Shown piece by piece: positions 16,914-25,731 of a stretch of DNA of 64,000 bases (position 1 is its first letter; each line of letters opens with the position of its first letter). The notes below the pieces were generated by a model, which had not been told where the DNA came from, did no database searches, and was given only the letters and a program-made list of their open reading frames with translations. Location: assembly GCF_007997015.1 (NCBI RefSeq), contig NZ_VOSM01000001.1, forward strand, positions 248,001-312,000, written 5' to 3'. Both the position numbers and the translations under genes were made by a program. This stretch comes from Lujinxingia vulgaris. GTDB lineage: Bacteria > Myxococcota_A > Bradymonadia > Bradymonadales > Bradymonadaceae.

Positions 16914-17951
16914 TTAGAAGTGCCCGCCCAGTACAAACCCGGCGCTCTCCTTGCCGATGGCAGGCGCCACGCGCAGCCCCAGGCGGCGCTGGATCGCGTC
17001 TTCATCGGAGGTGTCATTCGCGCTGTTCTGGGTCATGTAGTCGTAGAGCAACCACGCGCCACCACCTGCGATCAGAAGTCCGCCGGCGACGTAACTTCCG
17101 ATGGCGATGTTCGCGCGGCTCTGCCGACGCTGGGTCAGCTCGTTGTACTCTTCGGTCTGGTTGGGCTCGAGCTGGCTGCGCTCCTCGTCGATGCCGGGGA
17201 TGACGACCAGGTCGAAGACCAGGCCGTTGGCCAGCGCGAGCGTACCCGCGCCGAGAAGTCCGTAAGCCACGTAGTTAACGGGCGCGCCTGCCTCCTCAAC
17301 CTCCGCCGGCTCTTCGATCTGCGGGGTCGCCACGGGCTCTTCTTCGGCCGGGGGTTCTTCGAGCAGCGCGCCGACGGTGGCGTCCTGCTGGGCGACGACT
17401 TCGATCTCGCGGGTGAAGTCGGCGTAGCCATCGAGCTCCACGCGCACCTGGTAGGTGCCCGGGGTCATCCCGGCACGCTCGGTGGGGGTGGTGCCAACGA
17501 ACGCATCGTCGATGTAGACGCGGGCAAACATCGGCTCCGACTCAAACATGATTCGGCCGCCGAGCTCTTCGCTGAAGTCGGCACACTCCGCTTTGCCCGC
17601 ATCGAGCGCCTGTTGAGCGCTGGCGATGAGCTCTTCCTGGGCGGCGGGATGGCGAATAAACGCCGCGTAGTACACCAGGCTCGTTGAGCAATCGCCGGCC
17701 TGTGCGTAGCTGCGCGCCACGTTGAGCAGGAGGCGAGGATCGGGCTCTTTGCGGTTGGCGAGCAGCAGGCGCTCGATGGCCACATCGTACTCGCCGGCCT
17801 CGTAGGCCTCGCGCGCGAGCTGAACGAGGGTGGCCAAATCCGAGTCGGCCAACTCCTGCTTGGTCACCGGCTCCTGGGCTACGGCCGAGCCGGCCATCAT
17901 CGCCGTCGTCAGCGCCATCACCGTCAGGGCTGTTGCAATCTTAGTTACCAC
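16914..17951 (-). CDS. Periplasmic TPR/PEGA-domain protein with transmembrane C-terminus
   Basis: The 345-residue product begins with a signal peptide ending TAMMAGSAVAQ. A TPR-like helical region (about residues 35-115, YEAGEYDVAIERLLLANRK) is followed by a PEGA domain at about 130-195, with ARVYIDDAFVGTTPTE and the PGTYQVRVELDGY core. After an acidic Glu/Pro linker there are two hydrophobic segments around 228-250 and 290-312. PEGA modules are surface or periplasmic interaction domains and often accompany Ser/Thr kinases. It starts with GTG after a strong GGAGGA and is divergent from a kinase whose own C-terminus also carries a PEGA-like domain. Confidence 0.85.
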   Translation of the reverse strand: MVTKIATALTVMALTTAMMAGSAVAQEPVTKQELADSDLATLVQLAREAYEAGEYDVAIERLLLANRKEPDPRLLLNVARSYAQAGDCSTSLVYYAAFIRHPAAQEELIASAQQALDAGKAECADFSEELGGRIMFESEPMFARVYIDDAFVGTTPTERAGMTPGTYQVRVELDGYADFTREIEVVAQQDATVGALLEEPPAEEEPVATPQIEEPAEVEEAGAPVNYVAYGLLGAGTLALANGLVFDLVVIPGIDEERSQLEPNQTEEYNELTQRRQSRANIAIGSYVAGGLLIAGGGAWLLYDYMTQNSANDTSDEDAIQRRLGLRVAPAIGKESAGFVLGGHF

Positions 17952-18185
17952 GGATCTTCCTCCAGAAATTCACCACTTCAGGTGGCCATACGCATCAATT
18001 GGTCAGGCCAGACGTCGCTCGCATGGAAAAAACGCCGGCAGATCATGTCGAAGATCATCACGGGGTGTAGCATTTACGCCCCTCTCTGACAACGATCGCC
18101 GCGCAATGCTTGGAGCATCTGCGCCGTCTATGGTACACCGCACTACATGTCTTTGCCGGAGCACGCACCCTAAGGAAAGAACCTC

Positions 18186-20186
18186 ATGATGAACCTGCCC
18201 GAGCTTGGTGACGTCATCGACGACACCTATGAGATTCGCGACATCCTTGGAAAAGGAGGCATGGGGGCGGTGTATCTGGCCCGCCAGATCAACATGGACC
18301 GCGATGTCGCCATGAAGATCCTGGTGGCCAGCGGCCCGAAGTTCGAAGAGATGGTCAAGCGATTCCGCCGCGAGGTCATGGCGATTCGCAACCTCTCGCA
18401 CCCCAACACGGTGCGCATCTACGACTTCCGCGATGACCCCGAGGGGCTGCTCTACTACACGATGGAGGCGCTGCGCGGAGAGACGCTCAAAGATCTGATG
18501 CGCCGCGAGGGGCCCATCTCGCCCAAACGCGTCAAGCACGTGGTGCGTCAGGTGCTCAAGAGCCTCTCGGAGGCGCATAGCTACGGGATTGTGCACCGCG
18601 ACTTGAAGCCGGCCAACATCATGCTGGTCGACATGCACGGGGAGACCGACTTTGCCAAAGTCCTCGACTTTGGCATCGCCAAGGTGTTCTCGGAGTCGGA
18701 TGACGACGAGGAGCTGACCTCGGCGGGCATCGTGGTCGGGACGCTGCGCTATATGGCGCCCGAGCAGATCGCCGAGAAGCACGTCGGGCCGCCGACCGAC
18801 CTCTACGGGCTGGGGCTTATCGCCATCGAGATGCTCTCCGGTCAGAGCGTGTTTGCGGGCACTGGCCAGTGGAATCTGATCCATCAGCAGATCAGCGATG
18901 ATCCGGTGCCGATCCCCGAGGCGATCCTCAATACGGCGCTGGGCCAGGTGCTCAAGACCTGTGTGGAGAAGAGTTACGAGGCGCGTTTTCCCACTGCCGA
19001 TGCGATGCTCAAGGCGCTCGACCAGATTCCGGAGAGCGCGCTGGAGACGGCGCCGCTCTTTGAGCGGGCGCCCGGTGGCGAGGGCTTTGTGGCGGCCGGT
19101 GGTGCGAAGGCCGCGCCGGTGGATGACGCCGCGACGATGATCACCGAGTCGCCTTTTGCGGCCGACGGCTCCATGCCCGCGCCGAGCGCAGCAGCGCCGG
19201 TCGGGCAGCCGCAGCGTGTGGGCCGTGAGCCGGCGATCACCGGCAACTTCGGGGCCTCAGCCGCCGCCGCGAGCCAGCCGGTGTCGGGGAGTTTCGGGGC
19301 GCCGGCGGCCCAGTCGCAGCCTTTTGCCACGGCGCCCGGCGCCGAAGCGCTGCCGCAGATGGGCACCTTTCAGAGCCCGGAAAAGCCGGCGTCCAAAAGC
19401 AAAGCGCTGCCGATCGCGGCGATCCTCATTCTCTTGCTCGCCGGCGGCGGTGCCGCCTGGGTGTTGACCCAGGGAGGTGGTGAGGGCGGCGAGGAGGCCG
19501 TCGCGCAGGCCACGGCCGAGCCGACCGCGGGTCAGCCTCAGGCCGGCGATGCGCCGGCACCTGAAGCTGCAGCACAGCCCGAGGAGGCGGCGGCTGCGGA
19601 GGCCGGCACGGCCGAGGCCGAGACGCAGCTTGTGCGGGTGCGCAGCGAGGGCGTACGCGCGATGGTTTTTGCCGGCGATGAGCTGATGGGGCGCACCCCG
19701 ATCAGCATCGAGGTTGGCGATGCGCCGGTGGCGCTTCGCCTGGAGGCCACGGGTTTTGAGACGCTGACCACGGTGCTGGAGCCGGGCGGCCCTGCCGAGG
19801 TCGATCTGGCGCTCATCGAAGAGGAGGGCACCGAGCAGGAGGAAGAGGAGGTTGTGGCCGAGCGCGAAGAAGCCTCTTCAGCGCGGGCATCCTCGGAGTC
19901 GGAGCGTTCTTCGGGCAGCCGGAGCGGGGCGTCGGGGCGCGACTCGGGGGCGCGGTCGGAGCGCGGTGGCGACACCCGACGTGCAGCTGAGCAGGCTCAG
20001 GAGCCCGCCGAGGAGCAGGCCGCTGCACCGGCCGATGATGGCTGGGTGGATCTGGGCGCGGTCGCACCTCGCGAAGACGATTCGAAGAAGAAAAAGACCG
20101 CGCCCGCAGACGACGGCTGGGTCGACATCGCCGCGCCCGCGCCGCAAGAAGAGAAGAAAGAAGAGGTCGATATTCCGCTCTTCTGA
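18186..20186 (+). CDS. Ser/Thr protein kinase with transmembrane helix and extracytoplasmic PEGA-like domain
   Basis: This 666-residue kinase has its catalytic domain at about residues 14-280: glycine loop LGKGGMGAVYLA, K44 (VAMK), HRDLKPAN (D139) and DFG at D161. A Pro/Ala/Gln linker leads to one transmembrane helix at about 407-428 (PIAAILILLLAGG). Outside the membrane are a Glu/Ala linker and a PEGA-like domain at about 478-545 (MVFAGDELMGRTPISIEVG). The end is very acidic and Ser-rich and repeats the phrase APADDGWVD twice, once followed by L and once by I. AAGGAAAG precedes the start. It is divergent from the PEGA/TPR gene, which suggests a shared envelope signalling role. Confidence 0.93.
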   Translation: MMNLPELGDVIDDTYEIRDILGKGGMGAVYLARQINMDRDVAMKILVASGPKFEEMVKRFRREVMAIRNLSHPNTVRIYDFRDDPEGLLYYTMEALRGETLKDLMRREGPISPKRVKHVVRQVLKSLSEAHSYGIVHRDLKPANIMLVDMHGETDFAKVLDFGIAKVFSESDDDEELTSAGIVVGTLRYMAPEQIAEKHVGPPTDLYGLGLIAIEMLSGQSVFAGTGQWNLIHQQISDDPVPIPEAILNTALGQVLKTCVEKSYEARFPTADAMLKALDQIPESALETAPLFERAPGGEGFVAAGGAKAAPVDDAATMITESPFAADGSMPAPSAAAPVGQPQRVGREPAITGNFGASAAAASQPVSGSFGAPAAQSQPFATAPGAEALPQMGTFQSPEKPASKSKALPIAAILILLLAGGGAAWVLTQGGGEGGEEAVAQATAEPTAGQPQAGDAPAPEAAAQPEEAAAAEAGTAEAETQLVRVRSEGVRAMVFAGDELMGRTPISIEVGDAPVALRLEATGFETLTTVLEPGGPAEVDLALIEEEGTEQEEEEVVAEREEASSARASSESERSSGSRSGASGRDSGARSERGGDTRRAAEQAQEPAEEQAAAPADDGWVDLGAVAPREDDSKKKKTAPADDGWVDIAAPAPQEEKKEEVDIPLF

Positions 20187-20210
20187 ATGTGTGTAAGTAT
20201 TTGACAATAA

Positions 20211-20248
20211 ACGCAAAAACGCCGGCCTTATTGCCGGCGTTTTTGCGT
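20211..20248. terminator. Bidirectional terminator between convergent genes
   Basis: ACGCAAAAACGCCGGC, loop CTTATT, then the exact inverse GCCGGCGTTTTTGCGT: a 16-bp stem that contains both the A and T tracts. It separates the kinase at 18186-20186 from the leftward gene ending at 20308. Confidence 0.85.
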
Positions 20249-20307
20249 CTCGGGCAGAAATTTTAAGGCAATTTTCGCGCGTGAAGCGTTGCCCGAATTC
20301 GCCCCGT

Positions 20308-22512
20308 TTAGAAGTCGAGGATGTAGGCGTCGAAGATGTTGGCGTAGTCGTCGGTCCACACGCGCAACCGGGGCTCGGGCTTGTATTCATGCCAGGAGGG
20401 GTGGTCGATAATGGCGCCAAAAGCCTCTTCGTTTTTGGCCATCATCACCCAGTCCGAGCCGTCGACGTAGAGGTTGTAGACGGGGTCATTGGCATCGACC
20501 CAGTGATCGCGTCCGCGCACCACAAGCCCGAGCTCTCCGGCGATGCGGGTCAGCGGGGGCTGAAGATCCAGGTGGCGGTTGGAGATATGGAAGGCCAGGA
20601 TTCCGTCGGGCGTAAGCTTCTTGAGGTACATCTCGACGGCCTCCAGCGTCAGCAGGTGCACCGGGATGGCGGTGGAGCTGTAGGCATCGAGCACGATGAG
20701 CTCGTAGCGCTCGTCGGGCATCTGCGCGAGCTGTAGGCGCCCGTCACCCAGAATCACCTCGCACTCCCCGGGGCAATCCTCCAGGTAGGTAAAGTAGCGC
20801 GGGTCGCGGGCGATGCGGGCGATGGCCTGGTCGATCTCGAAGAAGTCGGCCTCCTGGCCGCGGTGGGTGTAGGCGGCGATGGCCCCCGTGCCCAGCCCCA
20901 CCACGGCAAAGGGGTGACGTTCGGGGCGTTTGCTCAACACCTCAAAGAGCTGCCCCAGCGGACCGGTGAGGTAGTAGTAGGAGAGGGGGACCAGACGAAA
21001 CTCGTCGTCCTGGGCCTGCACCCCGTGCAGGGTCGTGCCGTTGTAGAGCTTGTGGTAGCCGCCGTCGGGTGTTTTGACGACCTGATTGGCGGCAAAGAAG
21101 CTGCGCTCGGCGTGCAGCTCGTTGCCTTCGGGTTGGCCCAGATAAAAAGTGGAGATGAGCAGCGGCACCGAGAGCAGCGCAGGCGTGAGCACGCGGGCCC
21201 GGGTGAACGCGATGACCGTCGGAATCCCCAGTGAGAGCGCTACGGCTGCCAGCGTGGCGAGCTCGCGGGAGCGCTCCAGCCCCAGGTAGATCATCACGTC
21301 GCGGCCCACCAGATAGCCGGCCAGGGCCGCGCCTATCAGCAGCGTGATCTGCACCGCGCGCCGGCTGTAAAGCGCCGGCGGAAAGGCCAGTGCTGCGATC
21401 ACAAGGAGCGCCGGATAATCGAGCAGGCGATCGAAGATCAGCGGGGCGAGCAGGGCGTTAAAGACCCCGCCCAGCGCGCCTCCCACGGACATCCAGCAGA
21501 AGAACTCGGTGAGGTGACGGGTCGCCGGGCGGTCGGCAGCCATCAAGCCATGAAAGACCAGCGAGATGATGAGCAGGCCGAGAAAATGGATGCCGGCGAC
21601 CCACTCCAGCGGGCTGCCAAGCTGCACGAAGAGCATCGCTCCGAGCCCCAGCAGCGTCAGCGGAAAGAGGGTGAAGACTGGCAGTGAGCGGAACCACTCC
21701 ACCCGGGCAAAGACCAGCACAAAGGAGAGCAGGTAGATGGCCAGGGGGGGAATCCACAACATCGGCACCGGCGCGATGTCGGTGGTCACAAAACTGGTCA
21801 CTGCCAACATCATGCTGGAGGGAATGAAGGCCCACAGCACCCAGCGGCCGCGCCGTCCCCAACTCAGCGGCAGCACTGCCGCAGGCGGGCTCGCTTCGCT
21901 CGCCGCCGCTTCAGGCTCCGCGCTGCGCCACAGCGCCAGCGCGCACCCGGCCACCGCCGCGATCAACACCACGTAGCAGATCATCCACAGCGTCGTCTGC
22001 GCCTGAACCCCGATGCGCGGCTCGATCAAAAAGGGGTAGGCCACAAGGCCGAAAAAACTCCCCACGTTGCTCGCTGCATAGAGATGGTAAGGGTCGGCCG
22101 CGTCCGGGTGGTCGGTGGTGGAGAACCACTTTTGCAGAAGCGGTGCGCTGGTCGAGATCACAAAAAAGGGCCAGCCCACCCCCAGAAAAAGCGCCCCCAG
22201 AAGCCACAGCGCCGGGTTTTCCAGGCTCGTCGCATCGGTGGGCGGCTCAAAACCGATGGGCAAAAAGAGCACCCCGACGATCATCACCGCCAGGTGCACC
22301 AGCGACTGCCGGCGTGTGCCCAGCCACCGCGTGGAGGCGTGCGCATAGACGTAGCCACCGAGCAGCAACGCCTGAAAAAACACCATGCAGGTGTTCCAGA
22401 CCGCCGGTGATCCGCCCAACACCGGGGTGACCATCTTGGCGACCATCGGCTGCACAAAGAAGAGAAGCGAAGAGCTCAAGAGCAGCGTCAGGGCGTAGAG
22501 AAGATAACGCAT
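20308..22512 (-). CDS. Fused multi-pass transporter-like/spermidine-synthase-like membrane protein
   Basis: This 734-residue protein has roughly twelve to fourteen hydrophobic segments (residues 1-455), starting with MRYLLYALTLLLSSSLLFF. It ends in a soluble domain (about 490-734) with an aminopropyltransferase/methyltransferase nucleotide motif AVVGLGTGAIAAY and the acidic YELIVLDAYSSTAIP loop typical of spermidine-synthase-like enzymes. Such fusions are common in Deltaproteobacteria; the polyamine activity is unproven because the substrate-binding His and Asp pattern differs from SpeE. The gene is monocistronic, convergent with the upstream kinase and shares its bidirectional terminator. 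Confidence 0.85.
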   Translation of the reverse strand: MRYLLYALTLLLSSSLLFFVQPMVAKMVTPVLGGSPAVWNTCMVFFQALLLGGYVYAHASTRWLGTRRQSLVHLAVMIVGVLFLPIGFEPPTDATSLENPALWLLGALFLGVGWPFFVISTSAPLLQKWFSTTDHPDAADPYHLYAASNVGSFFGLVAYPFLIEPRIGVQAQTTLWMICYVVLIAAVAGCALALWRSAEPEAAASEASPPAAVLPLSWGRRGRWVLWAFIPSSMMLAVTSFVTTDIAPVPMLWIPPLAIYLLSFVLVFARVEWFRSLPVFTLFPLTLLGLGAMLFVQLGSPLEWVAGIHFLGLLIISLVFHGLMAADRPATRHLTEFFCWMSVGGALGGVFNALLAPLIFDRLLDYPALLVIAALAFPPALYSRRAVQITLLIGAALAGYLVGRDVMIYLGLERSRELATLAAVALSLGIPTVIAFTRARVLTPALLSVPLLISTFYLGQPEGNELHAERSFFAANQVVKTPDGGYHKLYNGTTLHGVQAQDDEFRLVPLSYYYLTGPLGQLFEVLSKRPERHPFAVVGLGTGAIAAYTHRGQEADFFEIDQAIARIARDPRYFTYLEDCPGECEVILGDGRLQLAQMPDERYELIVLDAYSSTAIPVHLLTLEAVEMYLKKLTPDGILAFHISNRHLDLQPPLTRIAGELGLVVRGRDHWVDANDPVYNLYVDGSDWVMMAKNEEAFGAIIDHPSWHEYKPEPRLRVWTDDYANIFDAYILDF

Positions 22513-22624
22513 GAAGACTCACAGGAGGGGTGTGCCACCGGGGCAAGAAGCACATCAGGCGCGACCACGCTGAAGCGGTCGCGCCCGGAGGGTGTGTTAC
22601 GCCGTTCGGATCGATGCGTAAGGT

Positions 22625-23140
22625 TCAGTCATGGTCGTGATCATGAGCTTCCGGCTCAATGATAAGACTCAGCGTCGATGCGTCGCTCGGGCCAAGCTCA
22701 ATGACGTAGCTCTGCGCCTCCAGCGAGACCCGGTGCGACTGCGCGAGCTCCGCACAGCCGTCGACCGCCTCGACGCTTACGTCCTGTGCCACATCGTTGG
22801 TATCGAGCACCCGAAGCTCGACCTCCGTGCTGGTGAAGATCAGGTAGTCGGCGTGCTCGGCGGCCTCATAGCTCAGGTAGCCCCGGTAATCGCCGGAGCC
22901 GGTCTCGGTCTCCTGGAGGGTGACCTCGTAGAGGGTATGGCGCTGGCTGACGTCGGCGTCGAGCCCGGCAAGCCCGGCGCTGGCCGCGACGGTGGTCGGG
23001 CTGTCCTGGGCGTGGGTGCAGGCTTCTTCTTCGGCGCTGAGCTCTTCATGATCTTCATGATCATGATCGTCGGCGTCGCCGCAGCCTGTGCACAGGACTA
23101 CCGTTAGAAGGCTCAAAGATAAGAGAAGATGCCACTTCAT
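22625..23140 (-). CDS. His-rich lipoprotein, candidate metal-binding protein
   Basis: The 171-residue product has a lipoprotein signal, LLTVVLCTGC, with the lipidated Cys at about residue 20. Right after it comes DADDHDHEDHEE, and the last residues are EAHDHDHD, so both ends carry His/Asp clusters able to bind Zn, Cu or Ni. The middle is beta-rich and contains two Cys (CTHAQ and DGCAEL) that could form a disulfide. I find no named family. It lies 70 bases downstream of a Fur-family regulator on the same strand and is probably co-transcribed with it. A GGAG ribosome site is present. Confidence 0.8.
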   Translation of the reverse strand: MKWHLLLSLSLLTVVLCTGCGDADDHDHEDHEELSAEEEACTHAQDSPTTVAASAGLAGLDADVSQRHTLYEVTLQETETGSGDYRGYLSYEAAEHADYLIFTSTEVELRVLDTNDVAQDVSVEAVDGCAELAQSHRVSLEAQSYVIELGPSDASTLSLIIEPEAHDHDHD

Positions 23141-23210
23141 CGCGTCGCTCCGGGGGGAGTTGTGAAAAAGGATCGTCGCGTCGACCGGGCTCCCGGAGGG
23201 CGGACGCGGC

Positions 23211-23648
23211 TCAGCCGCATTTGGCGCAACGCCCTTTTAGAAAAATCTCGCTGATCTCGGCGACAAGCGCCGGGCTGGTGTCCTGCCGGTTCATCTTGAT
23301 CTCGATCTCCGCCAGGCAGGAGATCTCGCCACAGTCCACGCACATAAAATGGGGGTGTTCGCCATCGTCGTGATGATGATCGCCGCGGAACTCAAAGCGC
23401 CAGATATGGTCGCCCAGATCCAGGCGGTTGAGCAGGCCCACCTCGGTCAGGTCGGTGAGGTTGCGGTAGATGGTGGCCTGATCGAAGCCCTGGGGCACAA
23501 GCTCTTCGGAGAGGTCGGCGTGACTCAGCGGCGCGTTGGCCCGGGCCAGCCGTGCGAGCACGGTGGTGCGCGAGGTCGTGCAACGCAGCCCGGCCTGGCG
23601 GATCATCGCCTGGAGCGCGTCTTCGGTATAGTCGTTCGAAGTGACCAT
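23211..23648 (-). CDS. Fur-family metalloregulator (Fur/Zur/PerR type)
   Basis: This 145-residue repressor has the family layout: an N-terminal winged helix (residues 8-85) with LTEVGLLNRLD and the recognition-helix segment QATIYRNLTDL, then a dimerisation part with the His-rich loop RGDHHHDDGEHPHFMC. The structural zinc site is two CxxC pairs, CVDC and the C-terminal CAKC. The HHHDDGEHPHF stretch holds the usual sensing ligands; from sequence alone I cannot tell iron, zinc and peroxide sensing apart. The first gene downstream is a His-rich lipoprotein, which favours zinc or another divalent metal. Confidence 0.9.
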   Translation of the reverse strand: MVTSNDYTEDALQAMIRQAGLRCTTSRTTVLARLARANAPLSHADLSEELVPQGFDQATIYRNLTDLTEVGLLNRLDLGDHIWRFEFRGDHHHDDGEHPHFMCVDCGEISCLAEIEIKMNRQDTSPALVAEISEIFLKGRCAKCG

Positions 23649-23771
23649 CAGGTGCGTGCCTCAAGAGGGTAAGAGCAGGGCGGCGCAAGCCTCATTGACC
23701 TATCACGAGGGGCCTCGCAGGCGCAATTGTCGGGCCGACGGGGGCATGCGGCGCCTCACTCTTAGAAGGGT

Positions 23772-24464
23772 TCACCAGGCGATGGTGTTCCCGTTCCACT
23801 CCTGGAAGCTGCCTGAGGTTGAGGCGTCGGCCTTGTCGATGACGTCGAGCAGGCTGGTGACGCTGGTCTCGGTGTCGATCAGCGCGTTGGGGCCGCCCAT
23901 CCGCGTCTGCACCCAGCCGGGATGCACCACAAAAGCGATGATACCCTCGTCGGCCAGATCCAGCGCGAGCGAGCGCGTGACCATATTGAGCGCCGCTTTG
24001 GAGGCCCGGTAGGCGTAGGAGCCGCCGCTGGAGTTCTCGGCGATCGAGCCCATCTTCGAGCTGAGGTTGACGATTTTTGCGCCGTCTTTTGCGCGACGCA
24101 GCGCCGGCAGCAAGAGCTCAGTCAGGCGCAGGGTGCCGATGGTGTTGACCTGAAAGGAGCGCTCGATGACCTCGTAGTCGATCTCGCCGAGCGCGCCGCA
24201 GCGCTCCAGGATGCCGGCGTTGTTGATGAGCACATCGATCGCGCGATCGCCAAGCTCCTTCGCAAAATCCTCCATGCTCGCCACGTCGGCGATATCGAGC
24301 GCAAAGATCGCGAGGTGCTCGCCATATTCGTTTTGCAGCGTCTTCAGATCTTCGGCGCTCTCGGGGTTGCGGGCGGTCGCCACCACCGATTCGCCGCGCT
24401 TAAGAAGCTCGCGGGTAAACTCAAGGCCGATACCACGATTTGCGCCGGTCACCAGATACGTCAT
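23772..24464 (-). CDS. Short-chain dehydrogenase/reductase, C-factor/carbonyl-reductase-like
   Basis: The 231-residue enzyme has the Rossmann signature TGANRGIGLEF near the N-terminus, the NNAG motif (VLINNAGILER), and the catalytic YAYRASKAAL (Tyr-x3-Lys) with the preceding SSKMGSI serine. The cofactor-binding loop ARNPESAEDL points to NADP(H). It resembles carbonyl-reductase-like SDRs such as the Myxococcus C-factor CsgA, and the latter part VVHPGWVQTRMGG fits that. I chose the ATG at 24464 since GGAG lies five bases upstream; the frame is open 71 codons further without a ribosome site. Substrate unknown. Confidence 0.88.
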   Translation of the reverse strand: MTYLVTGANRGIGLEFTRELLKRGESVVATARNPESAEDLKTLQNEYGEHLAIFALDIADVASMEDFAKELGDRAIDVLINNAGILERCGALGEIDYEVIERSFQVNTIGTLRLTELLLPALRRAKDGAKIVNLSSKMGSIAENSSGGSYAYRASKAALNMVTRSLALDLADEGIIAFVVHPGWVQTRMGGPNALIDTETSVTSLLDVIDKADASTSGSFQEWNGNTIAW

Positions 24465-24606
24465 GAATGCTCCATAATAAGGGGGAAAGGTTGCAGTCGC
24501 GCGACTGGCGCGACGCTTCAAAAGGTTCGGCCAGAAGCTGGACATCGTTGCAGTGAAGGCAAGTCGCCCGACAGAACTTTTGGAACATGTCTTTTGGAGC
24601 ACGTTT

Positions 24607-25731
24607 TTAGAGCATGTCCGGGATGGGGGGCTCGCTGGAGGGAGCGGCCGGCTCCGGGGTAAGCGCCGGCCAGTCAAAGCCGAAGCTGAAGATCACCGCG
24701 TTATCCTGCACCTCAAAGCGCTGGCGGGCCCAGAGGTCGGCCTGAAGCTCGTCGTAGTAGCGCTGGTAGCGCGTGGCGTTGATGCGCCGCGCGTCGACCA
24801 GCGCGTTGGCGATGTTGCCGCTGTAAAACCCCAGCGCCACAAGTCCGGCGGCCACCGTCAGCGGAATGCTCTCCAGCCCCCGGTAGGCGTAGACGCTGGC
24901 CGCGCCGAAGACGCCGGTAAAGCCCAGGGCCAGCAGGGCGTCGACCGGTCGCCCGTTGTAGAGTTGGCCCGCGCCGGGGACGATCGCCGAGAGTGTCGCG
25001 GCCAGCCAGGGCTGTTTTAAATCAAGCTCGTCAAAAGCCTTGTGGCGCGCCACAAGCTCGCGGGCCGCGCCGGCCAGCGCCGGGTCTTCAAAGGAGGCGA
25101 CGCGCGCCTCGGTGACCCCTGGCGAGCGCAGCAGCGACTCCACAAAGAGGGTCTGGTAGCGCAAGAGCTCATTGAGCTGTGGGGCGTCGTCGGCGGCGCG
25201 CTCCTGCAAACCCACCAGGGTCTCGTAGCAGGTGGCGATGGCGCCCAGGTTTAAGCAGAGCTCCTGCAGCCCGAGCACATAGCTCTGCAGCTGCGCCTCT
25301 TTGCCCGGGGCGCTGCGGCTGGCCTCGAAGAAGTGTTGCATCGCCAGCTCCGACATGGCGTTTCGCCGGTAGATCTCACCGATGAGCAGCGCAGCGAGGT
25401 GGTCGGCGTCTGGCGAGCCGGTGAGCAGGCGGTAGCGCTTGATGCTGGTGATCGCGCGGTAGTCGTCGCCCTCATCGAAGAGGCGCAGCCCGATCTCGAT
25501 CTCCGCGCTGGCCTGCCAGCTCAGGTAGGTCTCGAAGTCGGGAGCAGCGGCCCCGGGCGCGCTCTCGGGCGCCGGTGCCGACTGGCGAGAGGTTGGCTCA
25601 GCATGCGGTGTTGCCGGCTCTTCAGCGTTTGCCGGCGCCGGGCTCCACAGCAGCATCAGCAGCACGATGGCGCCCGAGAAGATCGTCGGCCAGGCCCGAG
25701 CGTTGCGCCTGCACAAAGAGGTACCAGCCAT
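24607..25731 (-). CDS. Exported TPR-like protein with transmembrane C-terminal part
   Basis: The 374-residue product opens with an Arg-containing signal peptide and a clean cut site, SPAPANA before EEP. Residues 70-235 are helical and TPR-like (YRAITSIKRYRLLTGSPDA, FFEASRSAPGKEAQL). Then come hydrophobic segments preceded by PWLAATLSAIVPGAGQLYNG at about 245, a motif known from TM2/DUF5683-like proteins. The start at 25731 overlaps the end of the YidD lipoprotein gene by 110 bases in another frame; GGAG is 10 bases upstream and any later Met would remove the signal. It is probably translationally coupled to that gene. Confidence 0.75.
   Translation of the reverse strand: MAGTSLCRRNARAWPTIFSGAIVLLMLLWSPAPANAEEPATPHAEPTSRQSAPAPESAPGAAAPDFETYLSWQASAEIEIGLRLFDEGDDYRAITSIKRYRLLTGSPDADHLAALLIGEIYRRNAMSELAMQHFFEASRSAPGKEAQLQSYVLGLQELCLNLGAIATCYETLVGLQERAADDAPQLNELLRYQTLFVESLLRSPGVTEARVASFEDPALAGAARELVARHKAFDELDLKQPWLAATLSAIVPGAGQLYNGRPVDALLALGFTGVFGAASVYAYRGLESIPLTVAAGLVALGFYSGNIANALVDARRINATRYQRYYDELQADLWARQRFEVQDNAVIFSFGFDWPALTPEPAAPSSEPPIPDML

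Noticed and set aside
20201-20230. TTGACA as a promoter
   Set aside because: No -10 element at 16-18 bases; the position is occupied by the terminator hairpin between convergent genes.
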